Part shown: positions 14,201 to 26,200 of the stretch, in pieces
Numbering within the stretch: the stretch's first letter is position 1
Layout of the letters: each line of letters starts with the position of its first letter
NCBI GenBank assembly: GCA_944470555.2
Contig: OX104127.1
Location: forward strand, 29,093,661 to 29,157,660
Direction: 5' to 3'
DNA: 64,000 nucleotides
DNA from: Heterobilharzia americana
Lineage: Eukaryota > Platyhelminthes > Trematoda > Strigeidida > Schistosomatidae
Made by a program: the position numbers and the translations under genes
Notes under the pieces: generated by a model
Database searches by the model: none
What the model saw: the letters and a program-made list of their open reading frames with translations, nothing else
What the model was told of the DNA's origin: nothing

Positions 14201-17200
14201 TTTCGACGCTCAGCCTATTCATCGATTCAAGCGACTGAAATGAAATTATCAAGAATTACAGCGCGTTATTTAATACATTCTAGAAATTCACGTAATTCCA
14301 CTTGTTCTGAAATCAGTGTAGATGAAAATACACCGAATCGTTTAGATTGCACAGAATTCAATATTTCACCACTATTTATTCAGTTTATTCGAACATTTCT
14401 ATGTCAATGTCCTAAAAAGTCAATTCGTGATTCAGCTGCGCATATATTACTTACAATTTTCAGGTGAGAAAATGAAGTCTGGTTCATTTATTGTACTGAT
14501 TATATACTGATGTTAGTTTATGTAAAATCAGATACATTTATTTTGTATGTACGATTTCACTCTTTTCTATAGTTTGACTAAAATACCAGCTGGATAATAC
14601 CTCAGTATAATTTATGGTTCATTTATTCAGTATAATCCATTTTTCACTACCTACTGTCGGGAAAAAACTTTGCCTGGATATCAGCAAAAAAAACGAAGGA
14701 TAGATAAAGCAAGAGTAATAGAAGACAGTTATGAATTGATACCAGTAGTAATCATTTAGCAGTTTTCTTTTTTCTTCTCTCAGTGAAGACTAAAACGAAT
14801 GCAGTGAATGCTTCTTTGAAGGTATCTTTGAGATTCCTCGTAGAAAACACTTCTGTTTTTGTTAATATTCTCCTTGTCTACTCATTGTTTTATTATTATT
14901 TGATATCTCAACATCTCCCGGTGCCCATGATGTACCACGTTTGTGTTCTAATAATAATAGCACTACGAAATAATCACTACACATATATTCGTGAACTTCT
15001 CTTGTACTTCAGTCTGACAATACTGAAATCGATTTTAGTTCTTGACACCATTTTGATCTTTTCTGACAAACTGCTACATCAGTTGCTTTTCGAAATTCAC
15101 ATACGAATTTGCATTCGATCTAAGTAATGCTCATTCGACGATTATATTGTTCTCACTTTGTATTGAAAAGGGACTGATAGTACGACTGGCAATAATTGTA
15201 TGCTGAAATTGCTCACCTTGATGTTAATTCCCTGTGTAAGGGTTTTTGAACACAACTGCATTGCTTCATCTCACTCTTCTAGTTATTATTTGATGAGATA
15301 CTGGAACATATCTACTTTTTGATGAGTCAAGATGTAATGAAAAGTTCATCGAAATCAGGTTAAGCTTTGGCAATAAATCATGAATTAAAATATTTTTTCA
15401 GCTGTAGTAGTTTGTATTTGATCAAAATTCTGTTGTACGACCTATCCAACAAGGGTTCATCACCATAGTGCTTTCGAAACTCCAACTGCTGTTGTACTGT
15501 TTTAGAAACTGCAGCCTGCTCTATTGCCTATGGTAGTTAAAAGTATTCTGATTCTGGTGCGAAAACAGTTTGTTCAAAGATTTTGAAGGCATGGTTTCAA
15601 TCGCTGTCAGAAGCTATAAAGTGTAAGTTCAAAGTTTCCAGCTGGTTGGCTCTAGGCATGGGGAAGCGTATATGACGTTAACTAGCCTAGTTTAGATATT
15701 ATCCTACAAATTTTATTCGATAGAATTAGGATAATACTGTGGAATATAGACTCATACTGCTCAACATCTTGTAACTGATTCATATAAACAGATGATTTTA
15801 TAGAATCACTAAAGCTTTATAACTACGAGTGTTCCTCAAAGTAATTTCTACATTAAGTTTAGTTTGCGTGAAGCATTTTGACATATTTTCTACTTATTTG
15901 TTGGTTAACTGAAATGGTTCAGATCAATACTTTATCTCGTGTTGACATGATCGATATTAAATGAATTTTGTCAACTGTTGCAAACAGTTTTTATTTCATA
16001 ACTTTCATTTGTTTTTTATTTGTATCATAGAGTCGTGGTACATTGTTAAGAGGTGACTTCCAACCAGTGGGTCGCCGATCCTAACACCACTCCACCTATC
16101 AAGGTTTAGAAAGTCAGATATCATTAGCCCTTGCACAACAGGTTTGGATCATTGCCTTCTGCATGAGTGTGTACATGATTACTGAGTACTTTTTCATTTT
16201 TTTCCGATTTGTATCATCCTCTTAATTTTATTGTTATTTTGTTGAATTTCTGTTACCATACTGAAACGATTATTGTCTCATTATTTTTCTATATAGCTGT
16301 GTTTCTCGAGAAACGCAATCTCATATTCTCGGTTTAATCTCATTCTTATGGTCAGAATTACCGACATTTGTGCCTTACTCTAGTCAGTTCGTTCAACTAA
16401 GTATTCATTTGTTGAATTCATATCCTATGTGGTCAGGGCGAGCTCATTTTATCGAACAAGTTGTTTGGATTTTAGTAAAACGTCTCGAAGCGCTCAAACG
16501 CCATCCAAATCGCACGCTTTATTCAGTACTAATGGTAAGTTTGGTTTTGAGGAACAATCTTGTTTGTATTTAGTTATACTTGTTATTTTAATTCATGTGT
16601 CGTTTATGACTTCATTATCCTGCGTTGCAGCATCTTCAATGATTACTGAAATGAAAATTTATTTATTTATCTGTTTATTTAGCACTTTGCTCATTCCCAA
16701 AAAGGGTTTTTGCCCGGTGTCCTAATTCCATCAGAATCTTCTAAAAAGAGTCGGTCAGTTGACCGACGCACTGATGAGTTTGCATTTCTTCAATCTGCTA
16801 GCAGCGACTCATCAACTACTCGTACATGGGCTTCTGTTGCAGCTCAGAAACCATGCAGCTCACAAGTTCCTCCAAGTAGTAATGGTAGTAGTGGGGGACG
16901 TGTTGACACAACAGAAACTGGCCAACTTCAGTTTGAATCAGCAGATTCCAATTTTAAAACATTGATGTCTCCGAATTCAGCATTCACATTTGAACTAGAA
17001 CCATGTCTATTGTGCCATGCAAAAGCGATTGATGAACCATTTTATATTATACTTCGTTGGGATTCTGAACCAAGTGTATCGAGACGTTCAATCCAATCAG
17101 TGGTATCGACTATCTACAACAGTCGATTTACACATCAATTTCATCAGTCGTCTTTGGGCACTCCATCGACTCAAAACCTCTTACGTACCACTGCACAACA

Positions 17201-20200
17201 GTCGAATCTAAGCACAAATGGAACAGGTAAATTTTTTATCTTTTTCGTAGAATTTACACACATAAACGTGGACTATTTAGAATGATATCTGAAGTTAGTA
17301 GGAACAAATTTCTTATTTCAGGATTTCAACATTCAGCTATCTAGTTATTTGAGAATTATCGTCTATCTATATATTTCGTTAAGTGAATTTAGACATCTTG
17401 ATACTATCGTTTCATTGTATACTAGCATTAGCAACGAAATGATACACTTTCATGAATTTAAAAATTGTCAGCTAGTGTTCTCACTGATAATAAAAACATC
17501 ACCAGATTTATGTAATTGAGCGAGACGGACGTGAAGATACTGTCAGTATCGACCGTTTGAAACCAGCTTATTTCGAAGGCAACCCCATTGTAAGTGACGT
17601 TTCAGCTCGCTACATCCGGCCGACGGATGACTCAATTATCGAAATTCTCGACGATGTGCCTGGTAATGCACAGCTGCAACAACCAGCGGCGCAACAAAAA
17701 ACACGATCAGGTCGAACCGTCAGGTTCCCAGAGTACCTGAAGTCATATTCAACTTAGCTATGTGTGTGCCAACCATTTTTTTTCGAGGCACTATTTTTCT
17801 TATCGTCACCGGTTTTGTTTTAGTTTTTATTACATGGTAAATAAAAATTGATATAAAAAGGCAAAGTGTACGAGGGTTTGTGCCGGTAAATAAGAAAAAT
17901 AAGAAAAAAGTGTTAGTAAGCACGTTATCAATTTGGAATTTGTATGTATGTAACGCTCCTCATTGGTTTCCTCCAGGGTGGTAATTTAGGAACCTAAACC
18001 TATTTCATTTCTTATTTAACAGATATTCAGTCCACTTCAAATAACAATCACACATCTTCAAATCCTGCAGTGCCGAATGTTTCTGGTCTTATCCAGACAA
18101 CTTCGAATATACCCAGAATTTCCACCACATCAATCAATGCAACTACAACTACAACAGCACCAACGACTACTACAGCTAGTAGTAACGGAGTTGGAGTGTC
18201 TGGATCACAAGCGAACCCATTTTCACTCATGATTCCGGTTCAGTTAAAATCACGTGCCACCTCTTCGGTTCATATTTTTGATCTTGAGAGCAGTTATTTA
18301 ATTTCACAAATCACTGTCAAGGTATGTATTTGCATTTAAAAACAATTCTCATCATATTATGGTATAAATAAATTAGTAATCAGTTAGTTTTCGACAGGTG
18401 TATCTGCACCAAACAGGTATTCTTTACGTTGGAACTGAATGATAGAACATTGGTTTCGATAATCCACTAATTCTAGTTTTAACTAATATTTTCATCCCTC
18501 TTCAAAATTTATAAGATCTCTTTATTTTGATGATCCGACAAAAAAAGTTCTGAACACCTTTAAGTACGATTCTTCTGATTACCTGGTGGATGGTTTGGTC
18601 ACACATTAGATTTATGAATCATTTCAAGGTTCTTTTTACTGTTCTTGGATATTTTCTACTCGCAAAGTCTACTGATGGGCGAATTAAATTTTGCTCAATC
18701 AAGTTGCAACCTAGCGAAAATATGAAAGAGTTAAATGTCCGGTGTATAAAGATTTTCATCGGCGTTGATTTCATTTTAGCCTATACATGACCGAATACTC
18801 CAGACACTCTGCCTGCGACCAATTGTTTGATGGGTTTGAATTTCACTCCAGTTACTAAAGTTCAGAAGATTATTTCTGTTAGTACGTTTTACTCACAACT
18901 TATTGCAGCTGTCTAAACATAGTTATCGATTAGCCAGCATTCACTTTGATATTAATGATGAATAGTGGCTGACAGTGGAATCCAACACACGCGTTTCGTC
19001 CCACTTGGGACTCGTCAGCTGGGTGTATTTTCCTCCAAGTGAGCGACGTTATCCCCGCTAAGACTCGAACCCTGGGCCGATTGCTTCAAACCCCGTAGCG
19101 TTATCCACTAGGCCACCGACTCATCGTTACCATAAAGTTGAAACGGTAGGCAATATCATGGCATCCACTCAGGAGTCAGTACGCCAATGAAGACCGATCA
19201 GTTCGATCCAATCAATGACAGGATATTACAAGAAACAAGATAGAGATTAGAATGGTCGCACAAGTAGTGACTATCGTGACCCGGCACTCTAGTGGATGAA
19301 GTTTTTTAATTAGAAAATAAAAACAGCGACAAATAGACAGCGATATGATCAAGCCTATAAACCCCTTGATCATGACTTTCCTTACTCATCACTCTAAGCA
19401 GTTTTCAAATCCTTTTGGTCTGTAGTATGACCCTGCCAGTAATGTCAGTTGGATAGTTTTTTAATCTGAAGCTTTTCGATATCCTGAGAAAGTTGCAATT
19501 GTATTACATTAAATCATCCTTTTTTATTTAGCTGATTCTCACAGAAACTCATACCGATTATATCGTTTATTATTTTCTTATGATAAATTTAACATGGAAT
19601 TAGACTGTTTTAAAAGAAATTGTATTGTTTTGTTAATCTCTAAATCATAGTTTAATGTTCTATCGAAACGTCCACGGTATGTTCGAACATTGAATGTGTA
19701 TACATGTGATCTCACTGATCGTGCTTCAGCAAGATTAATTCATGAACCACAATTATGGCAACCAGTTGCTTGTGTACGATTTAATCGAAGTCAAACAACA
19801 GCTAGAATATGTTTCTCACATCCTTCACCCATACCTACTTGGCTAGTTCCGAACCAAGAATATGCTACAGACAAGCGGATTACAATGAATTCAACTTTGG
19901 TTACTGATTCACTGAATTTAAAACAAAGTCCTGGTCTACCTATTCGTGCATCACGTTTAATTTTTGAATATGCAGATTTTCATTCAACTGGTCAAGAAGA
20001 ACGTAGAGTTTGTCCACGTTGTCATGCATCTGATTTACAAGGTAGTACGTGTATGATGTGTCGTAGTAATGTGAACGAATGTTTCCGGTGTCGTTCTTTG
20101 AATTTAAGCAATGAAGATGTGTATTTATGCGCCAATTGTGGTACTTCAAGACATGGTAAAATTGAATTCAGCATAACTGCCAGGTAATATTGAACTAATC

Positions 20201-23200
20201 CAATTCTGAAAATACTTTTCATGGATTCTATCGGTGTTTCTCTGCCTCTCTCTCTATTTTACATCTAACAGAAACTTTATAGCAACAAGGTTTTATTATT
20301 TTTATTATTAGTCCCTTGGGTTCCTAGTGGAACATAGGGCTTCAGTAGCACGTCTCCATTTCATCCTGTTCTCTGAGATCTTTTGAACCTGGTTCCACGA
20401 CAGCCCACAGGCTCTCATTTCCTCCTCGCACAACCTCCTCCATGTCACCCTCGGACGTCCAACTCGTCGCTTCCCATGGGGATTCCACTCGAGGGCCTGA
20501 CGCGTGATGTCCCCAGTCGTCCTCCTCAGTGCATGGCCAATCCATCTCCACTTCTTCCTGCATATTTGTTGGGTGATAGGTTCTTGGTTGGTTCGTTCCC
20601 AGAGTTCCTTGTTGCTTATTCTTTCTGGCCATCTGATCTTCAGCAGCGAGCGTAAGCAGTTGTTGATGAATGTCTGTAGTTTATTGGAAATGCCTTTCGT
20701 GACGCGCCAAGTCTCTGAACCATACAGGAGCACTGACTTGACGTTGGTGTTGAAAATCTGTATCTTGTTCCGCATGCTGAGTGCAGAAGATCTCCACACT
20801 GGTTTCAGGCTAATGAACGCCTGTCTTGCTTTTCCGATTCTGACTTTGACATCCTCGTCCGTCCCGCCTGTAGTTGAAACAGTGCTTCCTAGATAAGTGA
20901 AGGAGGTTACTTCCTTTAAGTTTCTCCCTTTGACGGTGATTGGAGTTTGTTGTTGTTGTTGATGGTGGTGGTGCGGTATCTTCATCACCTCTGTCTTCTC
21001 TATATTCACCTGAAGTCCCGTCTTCGCTGCCTCTTCTATCAACTTGTTAGTTTTTGCCTGCAGATCTTCAAGTTTATGTAACATCAGGCACTAGTCATCG
21101 GCGAAATCCAAGTCTTCCAGTTTCTTTTCCGCAGTCCAGCGTATCCCCCTCTTCTCGTTGCCCACTGTTTGCTGCATGATCCAGTCCACCACAATCAGGA
21201 ATATCATGGGGGATAGTAGGCAACCTTGTTTCACTCCTGTCTTCACTTCAAAGGCATCACTGAGCTTCCCATTGTGGATTACTTGGCATGTGGCATCTTC
21301 ATATAGTTGTTGAATGAGGCGGATAAAGGTTTGCGGTACTCCGTAGTATTGAAGCAGTTTCCAAATTACTTCTCAGTCGACGCTGTCAAAGGCCTTCTCA
21401 AAGTCGATGAAGTTGAGGTAGAGAGCTGATTGCTATTCTATGCTCTGTTCTATGATGATACGAAGCGTTGCAATTTGGTCTGCACACGATTTGTACTTCC
21501 TGAAGCCTGCCTGTTCCGGTCGTAGTTTTGAATCCAGTGCATTTTTAAGCCTCTCCAGGATGATGCGGCTTAATATTTTACTTGGGGTGGACAGGAGAGT
21601 GATTCCGCGCCAGTTCTTGCAAACACTGAGGTCTCCCTTCTTCGGCAGTTTGACAAGGTAACCCTTCTTCCAATCGTCAGGTACTTTCTCTTCCTTCCAC
21701 ACCTTCTGCAATAGTGATGTGGTGTGAGCATGTCTGCTGTTGTCTCTGCATCTGTTCTCAGTGCTTCTGGCGGTGTTCCATCTGGTCCTGCTGCTTTCCC
21801 ACATTTCAGTAACTTTATGGCGTTCAGGACTTCCATTTTCGTTGGGGGATTTATGTTCACTTGTAATTCAGCGGCTGCAGGTGGTATTTCTGGACGAAGT
21901 GCAGGTGGTGGTCGATTCAAGAGCTTCTTGAAGTGGTCGGCCCATCGTTTCCTCTGTTTCTCTTCTTTCGTAATTAAATTTCCTTCTTCATCTTTTATTG
22001 GTTTCATCTGTGTTGGTCTCTTCCCTGATAGCAACCTGGTTATTTGATACAATGTCGTCAGGTCTCTGTCTCTCTTACCTGCAGCCTGTTCTGCTTCACT
22101 TGCTAGTGTTTCGTAGAAGTGTCTTTTGTCTTTGCGTGCACTCTTCTTTACTTCTTTGTTCAGTGTTTTATACATTGTGCTCAGTTCCTCTTGTCGTTGA
22201 GCATCCATGCACTGGTTTATCTTCTGCTTCACCATCCTCCTCTCCTCTATCAGCTTCCAGGTATCCGTCGAGATCCATTCCTTGTCTTCTTTCTTCTTCC
22301 TTCCTAATACGGCTGTGCAGGTTTCTTTCCACATCTCTTTCAAAGACTTCCAGTGTTCTTCCACACAGGTTTCTTCAGGGATGTTGCTCGCTGTCTCCCA
22401 TTTTGTCTTGATGGCTGCCGTGAAGATCTCCTTTGTAGTTTCATCCTTCAGTTTCCGAGTGTTGTACTTCAACTGAAGTCTATCACCAGCTTCCTTGAAG
22501 GCTTTTAACTTGATTTGGTAGGTTCCTTGCACTAGATAGTGAGTGGTGTGAACCTACATCTGCTCCTCTTCTTGACCTTGTGTTAAGTAGACTGCGTCTC
22601 CATTTTCTTGAGATTGAGATAAAGTCTATTTAATATTTAGTGTAGTGTGTCTGGTATCTGGTGAAATCCATGTCGCTTTGTGGATATCTTTGTGCTTGAA
22701 CACACTGCCTCACTGCAATCACCTAATCGTTGAATGCACAGAATTCTGCAAACAGTTCTCCAATTCTCGTTCATTTCACCTAGCGCTTCTCGACCCATGG
22801 TTAGTTCTCTTCCCGTGTTGTCCCCTCCCAGTTTCGTATTCACGTCGCCCATTAGAATTTTGATATCGCCAGCTGACGTCTTGTCCAGTGTTGATTGAAG
22901 TTGTCTGTAGAAATCCTCCTTTTTCTCTTGTTCTGCATTATTTGTAGGTGCATAACATTGTATGATTGTGACCTTCCTTCCTTTTGAGTTGAACCTTGCT
23001 GTCATGATCCTGGAGGAGATTGGTTCCCACTGCACGAGAGAGAGCCTTCGATGCTGTTGGGGACATCATGATAGCCACTCCAAAACTCAGTGTGCTCGTG
23101 GTTGTCGTCTGGGTGACAATACCGGAGTAGATTATTGATTCTCCAGTTGACAGTTTGGAGAGTCCACTCCCATTCCATCTGCTTTCGCAAATCCCAAGCA

Positions 23201-26200
23201 CTTCGATGTGATACCTTCTCATCTCATTTGCAATCTGGGCTGCCTTGCTGGATTCAAACATCGTGCGGACATTCCATGTCCCCACATTTACTTTTGCTTT
23301 CATCGAGAGATGAGAAGACACATCGGCCAATTGGCTTCCTGAAGTCAGGCTTTCACCAACTGGCGTCATTTCGCCTCTCCGATTCCAGCGAGGAATAATT
23401 TTGTTATTATTTTTTATATTTTGTTTGTGCTTTGAAGTTTCTTTAGCGGTTAGATTTGTTTTACGGGGTAGGGTTGCTAGCCCTATGCCCAACCTTCCCT
23501 CTTTACCCGGGCTTAGGACCGGCTAGTAACTAGTGAATAGTTAACCAGGCGAGGTTGGTCAGTAGAAATGTACGGATAATCATTCAATTGTTAATTTTAC
23601 AAACAACTAATGTAGTGAAGTTAACCTATGCATTATCAGATTGCTTGAACTATTGAGCATTACGAAATGTGTCAGTTTGAACCTGTTGCGAGTGCATTTC
23701 ATGAATGGTGATTTATAAAGTTATGCTCTCGCATGCAGTTATAAACCACTATAGCTCGCGTAACGTTAGACATGCTATGTTTCTTTTAGTGGAAAACTTA
23801 GGCGCTGTGGTAGAATGTAATTCCATATTAGATTTGTTTATTTGATATATAGCGCACAGTGAGACAGTATTATTTACTTGATTACGTTTCGAGCATAAAT
23901 TATTACTCATAATCATATCAATGTAATCACACTTCTTTTGATATCTGATTTTATAGTCCTGTCACCTGATTTTTCTTTGTTTTTTGATTGGTAGTAAAGT
24001 TTTCCATATCTCTGGTATAGGTGTTGCGTCATTCCTACTACATGTGTTGGGTGTGGATTCGATGAACAAAGATTCAGCAATTAATCTCTCTCTCCACCTA
24101 GCTATATTAGACTTAAGTACAGTGGTTTTGTCCCACCCTATTCTGTGGTTGTGTGTTAATGAATGTAATGCAATGGCCGAGTGTTTTTCTAGGTTATTGA
24201 TCTTATTGGGGTCTTTCGTTCTGTGTTTAGCTAAATTCCTATGTTTCTGAAGCACAATAAACGATAATGAACAACTAGAAGACTGATAGTTTTGTTCTCC
24301 TTTTATCTTCATTGAGAAAAAGTTATTCTCTGTTGGCAATCTTCCGCATAGAGCCTAAGTAACTTGTAACAGTAGTTCAACAGCGCAGTCTGTATGCGAA
24401 CCGTGCTAGGGTTTAGATGGGTCATTGTAATGTATAAAAAAATTCCTTGGAATTCTAATCCTTATCATGCTGGTTTTCCCTGTATTTAGCGATTTCATGT
24501 TCATTTTGAGTAGTAACGTTCAACCATAGTCGTCATTCAATTCTATAACTTCATTAAGATTTTAATGACACATCATCTCGCTATGTGTACACTACATATA
24601 TTTCTTAAGGTTAAAAATACTAATGACCGTGCTACCATTTTTTTCTGACGGTGCGTTGTGAACACTACTAACCAGTTAATTGGTCCGGAAACTTGTTATG
24701 ATACAGCTCTTTTATCGCCCTAGTATATTTTTAAGCATATTGCTTGTGTGAATAACTATGAATCAATCTTTTTCTTTGTATTTTGAATACCGTCCACAGA
24801 CCATGCTATTCATTCATTGAACCTTTACATGATCGTGAAGATCGCGAGTCTGCCTGTGGTCGTATTTTAACACTATCTCGAGAGTTAGGTAAAACATCTC
24901 AAGCACTTTCACGTCTTGTTCAAGTTGATGTTACTGAATGTCTATATAGGCTGTGTTCACTAGATACTGGAGCTATTGATCTTATCTCGATACAAGAATC
25001 TTTTGTCCCCAAATCTTCGAATTCAGTATCAAATAACACTTCAGTTACTGGAAAAAGTCAAACAAACGCAGTTTTACCAAAAGAAATGCCACAATCTGCA
25101 GTATCCACTCCTAGTTATACTGGCTTTGTTAATCCAGCGATAATACGCTTGATTAATTCTGCCCTTAAAGCAAAGGCTTTAAGTTTAGATGCAGCTGTAA
25201 TCGCACGTCGTTTATGGGCAGCGCGTCAATCTGTTGTAGAATTCGATGTAGAAGAACAACGGGAATCTGTGAGTGGTACAAACAGTCAATCTTTTGCCAA
25301 TGAAAATAAATTTCTGAGTCCTGAATTTTCAAATGACAACTCGGTGAAAACACGTTTGAATTATACAGAGCTCGATAAAATATTTTGTAAGTTACCTCTT
25401 CAATCACTTGTGTGTTGTTTTTGGTGTGAAAAAAGTAACTGCATTGTTTTATCTCCCCTATAAGCAGTTTGTTTCTAAACAAAGTAGACAGTAAGAAAAT
25501 GCGTTGTTTGGTTAACTGCTAGCATTTTTCTCAAAGTAGCGTTTCTCATGAAGAAAACAGTTAACACGTGTTGGAAGGAAAATATACTATTCCTATTGTT
25601 TTACATACTTGCATACTGAAAGTTAACTCAGCTACCATGTATATCATTCAGTAGATTTCAAACTATATTCACTAAATAATAGCTAAAATTACTCATTCAG
25701 AAAGGGAATTTCGGTTAAATGTTCTGTTCTACTACATGGCTGTGAAACAGGACCATTGAAGTTCAGTGAAAGGTGAAGGCTACAAGTGTTCCACTAACAC
25801 TACACTGGTCGTGTGTTGTGGTGCCAAGGCGGCAGTAAGGCAGAAGTCAGGCATAGACTTTTAAGTAAAAGGGATAAGTTAGTTGTTCAGGTTGTAAAGT
25901 TTTGTCGACTGAGGAGGATCGGACGCGTGTTATACATGTCCAGTAACTATCTATCCCGTCCACAATGTTAGCTGAATTAAGCTCAGGCTGACAAAAAGTT
26001 AGGGGGCAACCATACTAAAAGTTAGCATCAGTCCATTAAGTATTTGGCTGTTAGGTTGAGCCATGTGGAAGAGTGTATACTTTAGACGATATTACTCTGA
26101 ATCGACATTAGTGGCGCAGACGTATCCACACTTGATCTTCACCTTAATTTTCATATTCAACTTCATTATTGCCTCATTCCTTTTTGTTTTCTTTTCACAG

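Larger units (their letters stand above)
20291..23535 (-). mobile_element. RTE-type non-LTR retrotransposon, near full length, inactivated
   Basis: It reads on the minus strand from a 5' region (TTCACTAGTTACTAGCC, also present at 45.5 kb) through endonuclease, RT and C-terminal blocks to a TAA/TTA-rich simple tail at 20291-20311. Such short microsatellite tails are typical of the RTE clade; SR2-like is the likely schistosome family. Frameshifts and stops split the protein into several frames. It lies antisense in the 4.6-kb UBR4 intron between exons 11 and 12. Confidence 0.88.

Noticed and set aside
14783..15127. Hydrophobic 114-codon ORF that could be a small membrane protein
   Set aside because: Composition follows the AT-rich background, there is no splice or homology support, and exons 7 and 8 join in phase without it.
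17720..17923. Minus-strand ORF over the gypsy fragment
   Set aside because: It lies in the AT-rich LTR-like part opposite the recognised integrase tail; no protein features.
20308..22532. Plus-strand ORFs across the RTE element
   Set aside because: They are antisense shadows of the minus-strand RT and endonuclease frames.
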